From NCBI GenBank assembly GCA_030068075.1, contig CM057829.1, positions 82,575,132-82,639,131 of the forward strand: DNA of 64,000 nucleotides. Reading direction: 5' to 3'. How positions within the stretch are numbered: position 1 is the first letter of the stretch; every line of letters starts with the position of its first letter. Position numbers and translations under genes: made by a program. Below are positions 22,893-35,345 of this stretch, in pieces. This DNA is from Paguma larvata (Eukaryota; Chordata; Mammalia; Carnivora; Viverridae). A model generated the notes under the pieces. It made no database searches, was not told the origin of the DNA, and saw only the letters and a program-made list of their open reading frames with translations.

Positions 22893-23535
22893 AGGCAAAC
22901 ATTTTTCATTATCACAGGTGGAAAACACTGCAGCTTTAAGGTATTTCCCCACATAAGAACAGAGTGCTCTGGTAGACTTTATAGCTTTAGCCTGTCAGAA
23001 TAACTTTTGGCATTAAGGCCTAAGATTAACCAGTATTTTGCTTGTGACCTATTATGTTCTTCTGTTCATCATAGAGATTACTGTGCTCTGTTCCAGGCTT
23101 GTGAAGCATTCAGAAGCGGCGTTTCTGGTCTGGTTCTGTCATGACCTTGTGGCCACATAACTCATAGTCTCAGTTGTTCATTTATAGAGCGATGTAAGTA
23201 GACTAGATTACCTACGATCTATTCCAATGCCAATATTACATAATTATACTCTTGGAAAACAGTAACTGTGGATTTGCAAATAGCATCAGCGTATTTCTCC
23301 GGAATACCCTTCACAGATTATTGCTAATTTTCAATTCGAACATCTCCAGTGAGGGAAAAATTTGGGTTTTCTCATAACATATATTGGGTATTCAAACTCC
23401 CATAAGATTGTTAATGAAAAACTTTGTAATTTAAAAATGTCCCTCCTTACTTTGAGCTTCAGAAATATGATCACCCATATTTTACATTGTGATATTCATT
23501 TCTCTTCCCTGAGGCTATGAAATTAGTTGATGATT
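22893..23535. other. Intronic DNA, nothing recognised
   Basis: No gene or repeat could be named. Confidence 0.35.
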
Positions 23536-23556
23536 TCTGACTATGATAGATTTAAA

Positions 23557-23767
23557 GTTTATTTTTATTTATTTTGAGAAAGCTACAGAGAGCAAGTGGG
23601 GCAGAGGGAAGGCAGAGAGAGAAGGAGAAAGAATCCCAAGCAGGCTCTGTACTGTCAGCTCAGAGCCCAATGTGGGACTCAGGACTGGATCTCACAAACC
23701 GTGAGATCCCGACCTGAGCTGAAATCAAGACTCAGATGCTTAACCGACTGAGCCACCCAGGCGCCCC
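23557..23767 (-). repeat. Carnivore SINE with 21-base target-site duplication
   Basis: This is a near-consensus minus-strand copy ending CTGAGCCACCCAGGCGCCCC. It is flanked by 21-base direct repeats at 23536-23556 and 23768-23788 that differ at one base (core ctgactatgata). Confidence 0.96.
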
Positions 23768-23788
23768 TCTGACTATGATAAATTTAAA

Positions 23789-25440
23789 ATATTTTAAAAC
23801 CATCGTCACATATTTTCTTTCCTGAAACTCTTCTTTTATCCGAGATATATATGTTTTTTAGACTATCCTCATTCAGGCACTCTTCCCTGGGTACTTACTG
23901 GCTAGATACTTATTGTCTGTTTTAAACTATATCACACAGAATGGAAGAAAAAACTCCAGAAATATTCTGTTGAGTTTGGGAATGTAGGAGGCACTTAGAG
24001 TGGATATTTTCAGTTGACACCCACTGGGGTCTTTTCCAGCCTCTGGCCATGACTCTATTTCTAGTTTTACACAAGGCCAAAGATGATTGATCCGAGGCAG
24101 AAGATGCCTCAATCAGATCCTTTTTTGGGGAATTGAAACCTCCCAGAATGTTGAAACTCACTGGACTGAAACACTTTAATAGTAAAACCCCAGGGAAAGG
24201 TTTCCAGACTTCTGTGTTCGGTTCTGACAACTGCTCAGTTGTCTGCTCTTCTCCAGCACTCTTTTGGGTTCTGTACTGTGCCTCTATATCCTGCCTTTAA
24301 ATTCTCCTACCCCTGTTTTACTTTTGATTGAAGATTGAGCCTTAAGGTGTGTGCCATATTTAGATCCACAAAAGGCAGACTGAGGGAGAGAAAAAACACC
24401 AGAGAAGATGGGGGGGAAATGATGTGTTATATCACGAAAGACAGTTAAGGGGGAAATTTCAAGTAGGGAAAAGTGGTCAACAAAGGAGACATTGTTAAGG
24501 AATTGCGAAAAACTAGGGAAAGTGTACTGATTTTGGCAGTGGGTCGATCATTGCGCAACTCTGAAAATGAAGTTTCAAGGAAAAAGCGCTACGGTGTTAC
24601 AACTTAAGGAGTCAATGAGTAGAGAAAAAATAAAACCACTTTTGAGATGTTTGGTATAAAATAAATACAATTTTAGCTTGATGAGTTAACAAGTCGTGAT
24701 GGGGTTCCTTACTTAAGTTGCAGGTATATGAGCATGTTTGAGGAAGTTGAAGAGTGAACAAGTAAAATGAATGTTTCTTAATAACTAGGAGGTCGTGGAA
24801 TTAATAATTCAACAATAGAATTTCCTTGGAAAAGGATAAGTGAATAAGAAGTAAGGGATGATGGAGGCTATCAGTTATTTTGAAGCGATGAAGCAGGTGG
24901 ACTTGGAAGCTACTATAAGAGTATACTGATACTCTTATTGTCTGTTAGGACACAGGACCTGGTACATAATCTGGGTGGCCAAGTGTAAAATAAAAATGAG
25001 GGGCCCATGGTTCAAAATTAGGAATGTCAGGACAGCAACAGCATAGCTTTAAGCCAAGCATGGGACCTTCTCAGTTTAACATATTCCTAATTAAGACTGG
25101 GATTTAGGAAGGGACCTAATATAATACATAAAGCATAAATGAGCTTCATAATATTACAAATGAATAACTCAACTATACTTAAGGGATGAAGGATAAAAGC
25201 TAAAATAAGTAACTTTGTAAAACAACATTTTAATTATATGATTCAAGAACATAGACAAAAATAACTTTCATATATAATAACTATAATATTTCAGTAGGAG
25301 AGTGGGTTAACTACTTTATGTATATTCTTGATTGAGCACAGATGTGGATATTGCAGGTAATAAGTGGAGGAAAGGAGTTGTAAGCCAGGAAAGATACTAG
25401 GCTAGAAGTTGTTGGAGTGGAATTAAGAATATATATTTAA
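23789..25440. other. Intronic DNA, mostly unassigned
   Basis: No exon or nameable repeat. Two overlapping open frames on the minus strand near 23922-24230 have no recognisable protein character. Confidence 0.35.
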
Positions 25441-25638
25441 GGGGAGCCTGGATATCTCAGTCCAAGTGTCTGACTCTTGGATTTGGCTCAGGTCATAATC
25501 TCAAAGTTCAGTGAGATCGAGCCCTGCATCGGGCTCTGTGCTGAGAGCATGGAGCCTGCTTCTTTGCCCTTCCCTCACTCACACTGTCTCTGTCTCTCTC
25601 AAATAAATAAATAAATAATAAACAAACAAACCTTAAAA
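25441..25638 (+). repeat. Carnivore SINE, plus, with deletions
   Basis: It shows GGGGAGCCTGGATATCTCAG, GAGCCCTGCATCGGGCTCTG and a tail of AAATAAATAAATAAATAATA. It lacks part of the region before the TC tract. Confidence 0.92.
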
Positions 25639-26024
25639 AATCCATATAAATTCATGATTTTTAATATAGACAGATATATACATACATACAGATTAAAAAA
25701 TAAGTGTACATACATACATATATTTTCTTGTTTCGTCTGCTAAAAGGATCTAGAAACAACAAAACCAACTAGCAATCAACATGCCCAGTGCCTGGATCTT
25801 GGTTTCTTAATGCTACTTTCCTTGGAGAAAAGACAGATTCCAGAGCAGAGAAAGTACATGATAAGACAGGAATATCTTATAGTCCTAGAAAGTAAGAGAG
25901 TACTTGAAAAATTATTAGGATATGTTCTAATGGCCAATCTGCTACAGTTCGAGCAGGAAAATAAACAATATTAATGGATTATAAAACACAAAAGAACCAA
26001 ATATCCATGAGTCCAAACTGACAT

Positions 26025-26076
26025 ATAGATATAGATATAGATACAGATATAGATAGATAGATAGATAGATAGATAT
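26025..26076. repeat. (GATA)n microsatellite
   Basis: Runs of atagat then atagatagatagatagat form a partly imperfect tetranucleotide repeat of about 50 bases. Confidence 0.95.
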
Positions 26077-27014
26077 AATTGAATACATAAATAAATCAGA
26101 AGTGACAGCCCTTTTAAAATAGCAAAATTCAAATTAATAATTATAGAAGAATGACGGAAAAAGAAAACTGCCATTGGTAAACACTGCAGTTATAACTGTT
26201 TTAGACAAGAATTACCAATGAATGCTAAAATTAGTAGGTGAAAGTTTGATGGGAAATAGGATATTTATATAATCTCAAGTATCTTCCAAAGATACTATGA
26301 AATACAAAGGGGACAAATGGTAGCTTTATATAGAGCAACCTACCAGATCCATATCAATGGACAAAGTTAATGTCACCAGTAATTGGACATATCAATAACT
26401 CGAGCTTCTTGCTATGATGCACTAAGAACACTACTTCTGTGATATACGTGCCCAAAATGCATTATCTGAACTATCAGAACACCTTAAATTGAGGGACATT
26501 CTACAGGGTAAGTGGCCAGTACTCTTCAAAAGATTCAAAATCATGAAGGATAAAAACAGAGGAATTGTTCCAGATTAAAGCAGTCAAAGAAACATGAATA
26601 TCTAAATGTGGTATGTGATCTTGATTGAACCCTGGACCAGAAAAAAGATGTTGGTTGATGAAATTTCAGTGAGGACTCTAGATTAGTACTAGTATTATAT
26701 CAAAGTTAATTTACTAGTTTTGATAATCTTACTCTGTTGTGAAACATGTTAATATTTGGAGAAGATGGGTGAAAGATAACAAAATGTTTTTGTGTATCTG
26801 GAATAATATCAAATAAAAAGTGAAAAAGATTGACTAATGGCATAGGGCATATCATCTGGTAATATGCTGGTATCTGAAAAAAGAAGCAGACCAAAAATGA
26901 GTATGTATTTGCATTTTGTGTGTGATATTATAATATATATAATATATATTAAAAATAATGTACATCAAAATATTGAGAGAAATTATTTCTGAGAGGTTGG
27001 ATTATAGGCAATTT

Positions 27015-27170
27015 TTCTTTTCTTTATTTCTTTCTCTTTCTCTCTTTTCTCTCTTTTTCTTTCTTTCCTTCCCTCTCTTCCTCCCTTTTTCCTTCCTTTC
27101 TTCCCTTTTCTTTTTTCCCTTCTTTCATTTCTTCTTCCCATTCTTTGTTTCTTTCTCTTGTCTTTTTTTT
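27015..27170. repeat. Pyrimidine (CTTT/CCTT) tract
   Basis: About 155 bases are almost entirely C and T on the plus strand, with only rare A or G interruptions. Confidence 0.93.
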
Positions 27171-27269
27171 TACTCTACTGTGTTCTCTAAATTTTCTACA
27201 ATTCCTATATGTTGTTTATAATCAAGAGAAAACATGCAATAACTATAAAACACACAAATTAAAACCTGT

Positions 27270-27785
27270 TGCATAAAATAAATTGAAAACTTTATTTTTA
27301 TTTTAGTGCCTGGGAATAGAGATTGTAATAATAATTATTTTTATTTGTGATTATATTCTTTTCCCTTGTCTTTAGCTTAATAAAGTCACGGGTGGCTATT
27401 ATGAATCCTAGGACCAAAGAAAAGTAAAGACGGCCCTGTGATGAATGTTTTCTCGAACTCGTCTTTATAGATTATCCTAATAATCTGTGCTTCTCTTCTA
27501 ATGGTATTAGTAGAAGAGTAATACCATAAAATTAAATTCAGTTCAAGTGGGATAACACATACCCATAATGGCAACATATTAAGGGATTCCTTTTCAGTTT
27601 TAAAAGAAAGTCCAAGTACTAGTTCTTCATGTAAAGTATAGATATTTAAGAATTAAAACATTAATACATACTTAGGTGAAAAAAATACATAGATAGGTTT
27701 TGATTAATATTAATTACCCAAGGACTCCATGGTTTTTATAATGTGGCTGCTTTCAACTTTGAGTATAGTTTTAAAGTGTAGTGAT
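27270..27785. other. Intronic DNA, nothing recognised
   Basis: No gene or repeat could be named. Confidence 0.35.
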
Positions 27786-27789
27786 TCTT

Positions 27790-28020
27790 AAAAGCCCAGA
27801 ATGGAGCCAACTTGCCTAATTTTAAATTCCAGCTCCAAAACTCAATATCTGTGTGATCTTGAACAAATTACTTAAACTGTCTGTGCCTTAATTTCTCATA
27901 TGTAAGATGAAATAATGATATGTGCTCTCTCTTAGGGTCATTTTAGAAGGAGATGAGTGATTAAATGTATCCCAGGTACATGCTAGGTACCCAGTAAGTG
28001 TGAGCTAATATTATTTCTAC
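27790..28020 (+). repeat. MIR element
   Basis: AATATCTGTGTGATCTTGAA, CAAATTACTTAAACTGTCTG, TGCCTTAATTTCTCATATGT and TACATGCTAGGTACCCAGTA give the full MIR order, well preserved for its age. Confidence 0.8.
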
Positions 28021-28840
28021 TATACAAACTGAGATCCTGTTCAAAGGTAATCTAAAATGATAGAGAAACTCCATCCTTACATCAATCAATGAAATGTTTT
28101 TACCTATCTTTCTACATTAGAATGAGAATTAACCACACTTACAGAATATCTTCATTCTAAAGCTGCCTTGGCATATTTAACAGACCTTACCTTTAAATAC
28201 ACCTGATATTTATTTAGAACTTATAGTTGAGATAGAGTTTTTCCATAAATTACCTAATTTCAGTTTAAACTTCACACTTTGTTACATCCTAAATAATAGA
28301 GTCCCTAGCCTATAGGAGTGCTAATTACCTGAAAGAGTTCTGTACATTCAAACTCCAAGTTGCAGTTAATTAACTTAATTAATTTTTCATCATAATTTGA
28401 TCCCTAAAGCCCCATATTGGTTGTAATTTCTTGTAGTGTTCTGAGATAACCAGTGAAGCACAGAAAATATAGCATAATATTCCAGCTGTGACTTATATCC
28501 TTGTATAACAAGAGACAACCAAACAAAATTTATAGCTAATAGATAACAAGTTACATGAAAAGTAGGGAAAAAATGGGAAAGGGGGGTGGCTGATGTTGTG
28601 GATAAGTAAAGAGGAAGAGGCACATCTCAGGGAAAGGGGAGAAGTTAGAAGAAATCAAGAAATAAGGGAGTGGTACGGGAATAGAAAATATACGGGATTA
28701 AAACAAAACAAGAACCAGGCAAGGATAGAGAGAAACAATTCTCAGTTAATAGAGCTAAAAATTGAGGGAAGATGAAGCATGGGCTTCAAGACAGCTTATG
28801 TGGACGAGCAATGAGGAAATGTTCCTTTAAAAATATATGG
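28021..28840. other. Intronic DNA, nothing recognised
   Basis: No gene or repeat could be named. Confidence 0.35.
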
Positions 28841-28845
28841 ATGGA

Positions 28846-29065
28846 GGGCGCCTGGGTGGCTCAGACAGTTAAGCTTAGGAATCTAGATTTCAGCTCAGGT
28901 CATGCCCTCATGGTCGTGAGATTGAGCCCCACCCCACATCAGGCTCTGTGCTGGGCATGGAGCCTGCTTGAGATTCCCCCTCTTCCTCTGCCCCTCCCCT
29001 GCTTGTGCTCTCCATATATATGTGTGTGTGTATATATACACATGCGTATGTATATAAATATATGC
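28846..29065 (+). repeat. Carnivore SINE with TA/TG-expanded tail
   Basis: The head is GGCGCCTGGGTGGCTCAGAC. The TC/A tail has been replaced by an alternating TA/TG microsatellite at about 29013-29065. Confidence 0.92.
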
Positions 29066-29825
29066 ACAGAAATGCTAGATTTAAAAAGTCAAATACCTGA
29101 CATAAAATATTAGAAGCGAATTCACATTTGCCTGAAATCAATTACAAAATCAATGCAATAAAATTAGGTCAAACTTGATACCCAGGTGACCGAGGGATTG
29201 GATTCTAGAAGGTCCTGGAGGAGGTGGAGAAGTGGGCTCTAAAATTTATGAAGACATTCACGAATGGACAGCATGACCTCAAGGCTGCAACCGGAAAGGA
29301 CCTGAAGAAAACTCAGCACTCCTCTCTCCACTCTCTCTTCCTAAAAAGCGTTAAGGGAATTTCTTGTCTCTATCTATTGAGGGAAAATTAAGAGAAATTA
29401 AAATCCCAAGACTACATGTAGGAAGAGGGTACCAATATACATACCCTGAATGGCTGAGGACTATATATGGCAAATATTCAACATAAAAATTGGTCCAGGA
29501 TCATTGAACTCCTTGAAACTTCCAGAATAAATAAGCCAAAACGTCTTGGAAGTGACACATGTTTTCTCAACAACTTTAGGGCATTCAATAGAAAATAATA
29601 AATAAAATAGACCAAGTTTAAACTAAACAAAATTACTAAGGCATAGCATTACTAATGAGAATTGGCAGATACAATGGAGAAGAAAGACCAAACTAGAAAT
29701 AATAACATTTGAAATAAGAATATTAAAAATAATTAAGGAGATTTTTAAAAAGCAATAAAACCATAAGAGAATAACAACCAAAAAAGGGGCCTGAAAAAAA
29801 GCCCCCAAGTCCTGGGATTGACTGA
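29066..29825. other. Intronic DNA, nothing recognised
   Basis: No gene or repeat could be named. Confidence 0.35.
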
Positions 29826-29829
29826 GTTC

Positions 29830-29965
29830 ATCAATAAGTACTTGAACAGCTGGTATTTAATTTCTCTGAGCTATCTATCTCATGGTGTTTGTATAAAGAT
29901 TGAGTGAGAAAAATGCAAATAAAATTCCTAGAAAATTAGAAGTGCTCAGTACATATTAGTGTTTA
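29830..29965 (+). repeat. MIR 3' part
   Basis: AATTTCTCTGAGCTATCTAT, GTATAAAGATTGAGTGAGAA and AGAAGTGCTCAGTACATATT correspond to the MIR 3' half. Confidence 0.55.
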
Positions 29966-30406
29966 TCTTACTTACCATTTATGGAAGAAAATATTAGCAA
30001 TTGAAGCTTGGTCAACTTTTTATTTGCAAGCCTATGTACTAAAATCTGTTGGATGGACATAAAATTTCGAAACATGAATTTCCTTCTTAGAAGCATTGTA
30101 AGAAATTAGTGTGGAATAAGGCACTTATCAAAGATATGAAATTAACTTAAAATGGTTGCATGCTAATTTTCTGTCCACCTTTATATGTAACATCTTCTTC
30201 AAGATGTGTTATAGATAGTCTAATACTCCCTTCATGCATGGGCTTCTCGAAGGGAGAGGGTCCAAAGACAGCACCATCTATTTTTCCAGATATAGTTTAG
30301 AATTATTTTTGTCAAATTTGAAATATATCCTTTCGGGATATTGGTTAGAATCTCATTATATTTACAGATAATTTTTGAAAAATGGACACCTTTATCACAT
30401 CTTACC

Positions 30407-30446
30407 TTTTTTTTTTTAACTTTACTAACTCACTTTGAGAGAGAGA

Positions 30447-30488
<42 letters not shown>

Positions 30489-30645
30489 ATGTACACATTG
30501 GAGAGAGATGGAGAGACAGAATCCAAAGCAGCCTCTGTGCCATCAGCTCAGAGTCTGATGTGGGGCTCAAACTCATGAACTATGAGATGATGACCTGAGC
30601 TGCGATCAAGAGTCAGATGCTTAACTGAACCACCCAAGTGCCCCT
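30407..30645 (-). repeat. Carnivore SINE with expanded GA tract
   Basis: The minus-strand element carries a (GA)n run at 30438-30486, CAGAATCCAAAGCAGCCTCT, and ends CTGAACCACCCAAGTGCCCC. The GA run is longer than in most neighbours. Confidence 0.92.
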
Positions 30646-30739
30646 AATATTTTATTTCTCATTCAGAAATATGTTTCTCTCCTTTAATTTTTCTTTTAAA
30701 ATATTTTTTTGTTTCTTAGTGAAGTTTTGTGATATTTTT

Positions 30740-31260
30740 TATAAACATTGCTTGTAATTTCCTGGTGTTGTGGGAGCCTCCTGGGATATTGGGAATTGCC
30801 CAGAGCTGCAGAAGCTAGTAGGACAGGGGTGAGCTGGGGGTTTGGGTTTGTGGATGCCTGACAAGAGTCTGGTGCCACATATCCTAGGGTCACAGGAGCT
30901 ACCTGAAGGTGTGGGTGCTGGCAGGTGCCAGTGTAGGTCAGTGGCCTGGGTTCATGGGAGACTACAGGAACTCTCTATGGTCACAGGAGTGCATCTAGTG
31001 AAAGGCAGGCCTGTTCTGGGGTCCATGGTGATGTCAAGTAATCACTTCACTCTCCTCCCATAGAGAGAGTGTCCTTGTTTGCCTTGGGCTGTCCAGACTT
31101 GAGGAAGGGATGATGAACAGAGTGTGGATTTATGTTTCCCACCCTCCTCAATCCATCTTTTTCTGTTTCTATGTGTCACCCAAGTGCTGGAGTCCCTCAA
31201 CTGGAATCATCACTTGGAATCTTCTCTCTCATTTTCTTGACACTTTTCTTGTAGGACTAG
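30740..31260. other. GC- and TG-rich block of unknown origin
   Basis: This 0.5-kb block is clearly richer in G than its surroundings. It has loosely repeated phrases (GGTCACAGGAGCTACCTGAA near 30890 and GGTCACAGGAGTGCATCTAG near 30979; ATGGGAGACTACAGGAACTC). It might be an L1 5' UTR or LTR remnant, but I could not assign it. Confidence 0.4.
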
Positions 31261-31689
31261 TATCAATTCAATAAAAAAAAAATGTCAATATTTTTTGAAA
31301 GCTACTATGTTATAAGTAGTTTTCTAGGATTATGGAACTACCAGCCTTGGATTCATGTTGAGCATTATTATTCTATCCTCCTTATGTCATAACTTATCTC
31401 ATATTATCTGTAAGAAATTATCTATCTAGTTCTTTGTACTATTCTGGATTATTTTGCCACATTATTTTTTCCCCACCCATTAATTATCTCTTCATCTCTT
31501 TCTGCTTTTTTTCTGGAGGGATTTTTAATTTCAAACTAAAATTTTCATTTGTGGAGGTACAATTTAATCCTTCCTCATCTACATATTTTTCCGTATCGCC
31601 TTGTAGTTTCTGCGTGAAACATTACATATATTCATTTGATAATACCTTTCAGATATTACCCTACTGCACTACTTGTTAAGGCTAAAATG

Positions 31690-32055
31690 TTGGCATCATC
31701 GTTGATTCCTTTTTTTTGTTCACCCAACACCTAATTCTTGACTTTGTCTTCCATATATATCTGGAATCTGTCCACTTCCTACCACTTCCACTGGTATCAG
31801 TCAGGTACAGGGCTCTATCATGTATGCCTGGATTATTGCAGCAGTCTCCTAACTAGTCTATTTGCTTCCAAGCTTGTTCCCTGCCCCCACTGTATTCTGA
31901 ACCTCCGCTAGAGTGAATGCTTTAAACCGTTAAGTCAGATTCACTCTTTCCAAAACATACCCAACATATCTTACCTCAGAGCTTTCCCTTGCTGTTCTTT
32001 CCTTTGGGAATGCGCTTTCTCTGGATGACTCCATATGTAGTGATTATCTGCTGCA
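31690..32055 (+). repeat. L2 LINE 3' fragment, first part
   Basis: CTGGATTATTGCAGCAGTCT, CCTAACTAGTCTATTTGCTT and TTTCCCTTGCTGTTCTTTCC are standard L2 3' segments in order. The element continues at 32421 after an insertion. Confidence 0.7.
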
Positions 32056-32420
32056 TAAACATAGTAGTTTAAACCTTTAAACATTTATTGTTTCACACAG
32101 ACTCCTTGTGTCCCAAATTCTGGGGCATCCTGGCTGAGAAATTTTGTCTCTTACGGGATTCAGTCAGAAATTGGGTGGGACTCGGCTATCCTTTGTCTTT
32201 ATTGGACCTGGGACATAGATCTTCAGTGGCTACTGACACGCTTGGCAAGTTGGTATTATCTATTGATGGGAAGCCTCATTTTGTCTCCATGATAATTTAT
32301 CCATAGGGTGTTGAGTGTCTTCTTGACATGACAGATGGCTGTCCCTAGAAAGAAATCGAGACAAGCTGCGAGGTCTTTTATGATTTGGCCTTGGAATTCA
32401 CACACTGTCTTTCCTACATC
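32056..32420 (+). mobile_element. Old interspersed repeat inserted in L2, family unassigned
   Basis: The left edge CTGCTGCATAAACATAGTAG and the right part GAGGTCTTTTATGATTTGGC, then CTTGGAATTCACACACTGTC, match a common mammalian repeat that opens TGCTG(T/C)ATAACAAA. I cannot recall its family with certainty. It interrupts an L2 that resumes on the other side. Confidence 0.4.
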
Positions 32421-32700
32421 AAGTCCCTCTAGTGTCACCTTCTCAGTGAGACCTTCTTTGACCTCTCAAATATAAACTGCAAACTCACTGCCAACTTTGA
32501 CCCCCATTCCCTTTCCCTTTTTTATAGATTTCAATTCCACTTTTCGTCTTCCCATATAGCAGATGTTTAACTGTTCATTTTGTCTCTGGCTCTCTTTCCC
32601 CAATGGATTGTAAACTCTATAAAAACAGAGACTTCATTCTCTTCGTTGTTGCCTCCACAGTGCCTAGAAGACTGTGTGGCTCATAGTAGAAATTTGTGAT
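32421..32700 (+). repeat. L2 LINE 3' fragment, second part
   Basis: AGTGTCACCTTCTCAGTGAG, then CCTTCTTTGACCTCTCAA, and CAATGGATTGTAAACTCTAT with ACAGTGCCTAGAAGACTGTG complete the L2 3' end. Confidence 0.7.
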
Positions 32701-35230
32701 TAGTTTCTGCCCTTTCAATCTGCTAGTGTCTGCCTTATTGAAGATTTTAATTTTGAGGTTATATTATTCTTTATTTAGTTTCTTCAGATTTATATTTTCT
32801 CATTGGTTGTCTGGCTCATAGCTGTCTTGATTATTGCCTTGATTCTTATAAAAAAAAAGCATTGATTAGATTTTTTTAAAAAATGTTCAGGGTATTGTAA
32901 GAAAATTTAACTCTTCTGACGGTGCTTCTGAGTTACTCTCTTTTGAACTTCTGTGTAATTTTACGCACCCATGAATTTTCTACATTAGTTTATCCTTATG
33001 GAGAGCTCTCTAGGATCATTCTGCTCTGGTGTGAAATGGAACCTATTAGAGGTTGTGAGACTGAGTTTTTTAAGCTCAAACAAAGGGAGAAAGATCAAGT
33101 TACCATATTTCATGGTTTTACTTTGCCAGTTCAGAGCTCCATTATCAGATGTTTGTAGAGAGAGCGCCAATGCTGTAGGCTTCACAGCAGGATGCTTCCC
33201 TCTGAATCAAAGGCCGCCTTTTTGCATTTATCATGGCAGCCATTATTTAGCAGGGACAGTTCCAAGGATACACTGTGAGCAATCGCTGTGGGATCCAGAC
33301 ACACAAAGCAAACAGTACTTGGGCACTTAGTGAGACTCTGATGGGATCACATATTGCTGTCTTACTGTCCTAATGTCCAATTTGGCCTTCTGCCTGTTGA
33401 TGCTAGTGACTTCTTTTGAGATCTCTACACTTATTTTCCAAGCAAGCAATCATTGTGCATATTCTCCTGATGCAGGGAATTCTCTTAAAGTTCCCGGCAT
33501 GTAACTATTATTCATCCATGTTTTATCAACTGGGACAGAATTTTCTCTGTATACACTGAATATTTAGATAGTCATTTTCATATGACTTGGGAAAGAAGTT
33601 AGATATATATTTTCCATTCATTATTTAATCAAGAAACCAGCATGATATACTTAGTCTTAGGTACTTAGGGAGGGTATCTCTGGCAATCTTATCCAATGAA
33701 GGTCTTTCCTTTTAGTTTTTGGGCATAACCATCCATTTTTCCCTTAGAGCACCTCAACAATTTTAAGTTACTTAGTTACTTGTTTACTTATTCTTTGCTC
33801 TCTCTTTTATTTTGAAAGCTCTACATGGTTAGAAATGCTGTCTTTTTTGCTTATTATTATGTCTTTTCTGCCTGACGTAGTGCCAGAAGTCAATAGAAAT
33901 TTAAAACATACATGTATGTTGAATAAAGAAATGACTATAATTTTACACAAAATCTCAGGTGTATGAGATGAGTGGGGGAAACAGCCTATTTTGTGTATGC
34001 TACATCATGCCGCAGACCTGCACAACTTTTACCTTTAAATGTGCCTATTTTGTGGGATTCATTTCTTAAAGGGGTAGAGAGAAATATGAAAATACAAGGA
34101 AATGCATCTAACTTGAACTTGTCAGGAACGCTGAAGGAGCCAGTGTTATTAAATCTGGCAAAATAGTAAGATTGATGAAATAAATGTATGCACCATTATA
34201 AAAATATAACAATAAAACTGACTGTATTTTCTTCACCATTATTAAAGACACAGCAAGAAGAATAGGCATTTACTTGTTTAGAAAAAAATAAAAACTGAAC
34301 TACAACAAATAACTTCACAGTAAGATCATTAATGACAGGAACAATTGCCAAAGGGCATTGCAGAATATCCTTCTTTTTCAATATCCTCTGGAAAAGAGGC
34401 ACCAGTTAGGGCTTACAGATTCAGCCTTTGTAAAGTCGAGTCATCTCTTACAATTTCTTTCAGATGTAGAAATAAACCAGAGTAAAATACTTTAGACATA
34501 TTTTTGACACAAGCTAAATGTAAGCCTAGAATAATTTGCTAAATGTCACAAGAGAGGGGAAAAAAATTAGTCAGAATAAATAGCTGCCTTTAAGCTTAAC
34601 TAGTATTTTCTTGTATCTGTGCTTTAAAAATCACCCCTGTTGGCTAACAGAACACATTAAATCAAAAGGATTTAGCATTGTGGTTAATGTCTTGTTCTTT
34701 ATGATCTGCATGGGCCTAGATATTGCAGCACATAATTTACATGTATAATTCTGCTTTGGGACTACTTAAAACCAACGTACAATATGCTGAATTAATAATG
34801 CTTATAAGTGTAATATATATGGAGAGAGTTTGAAAAACTCTTGATGAAAGGTGATATATATTTATGAGGTGCCAGATGTTTGCCTTTAAAAGTAATTTTT
34901 CCTAACCCACACTATTGAGATTTGTATTGAAGTGGTCTCTTTGTGGTAGTATATTATTTAAAATATGTTCTGTGAGACCTAGGCACAATGGGGTGAATAA
35001 AAGAATAAGTACCTGTCTAAATTTTATGTATTTTTTAAAATTAGGCCATTGGGGTACATTTTTAATGCAGGTGCAGTGGATTAGACAGAAAACAATAAAA
35101 AGAGTTATATATTTCATATACAACTGCAGGTGGTGAAAATGTCCATATTATTGTTATTTTAATATTTTCTTTCGTTTTTTATTATGGAGGTAATCATGAT
35201 ATCATATGCTTATATGTCATATTTCTTCCA
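32701..35230. other. Intronic DNA with one L2-like tail
   Basis: An L2 tail is likely at 33790-33935 on the plus strand (GACGTAGTGCCAGAAGTCAA). Short open frames around 32.9-33.3 kb and 34.9-35.1 kb occur on both strands and have no protein character. No gene seen. Confidence 0.4.
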
Positions 35231-35234
35231 AGGT

Positions 35235-35345
35235 GTTCAAACACATTAGAGTCATTAATTATTTTACATTTCACAACTTCCCTGAAGGGAAGCAGGGACA
35301 AGTATTATTGCCCCATTTTACAGATGAGGTAACTGATTACCAAAT
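35235..35345 (-). repeat. MIR fragment (antisense)
   Basis: TTTACATTTCACAACTTCCC then TTGCCCCATTTTACAGATGA with GGTAACTGA is the reverse of MIR. Confidence 0.65.

Larger units (their letters stand above)
25950..27260 (+). repeat. Old L1M-type 3' region with internal microsatellites
   Basis: The order matches the tail of an ancient L1: GGATTATAAAACACAAAAGA, TGACGGAAAAAGAAAACTGC, GGGACATTCTACAGGGTAAG, TTGATTGAACCCTGGACCAG, then TTTTGATAATCTTACTCTGT. It carries a GATA tract (26025-26076) and a long pyrimidine tract (27015-27170). No coding potential. Confidence 0.55.

Noticed and set aside
28772..29113. 113-codon plus-strand frame
   Set aside because: It is read through a carnivore SINE and its TA/TG tail.
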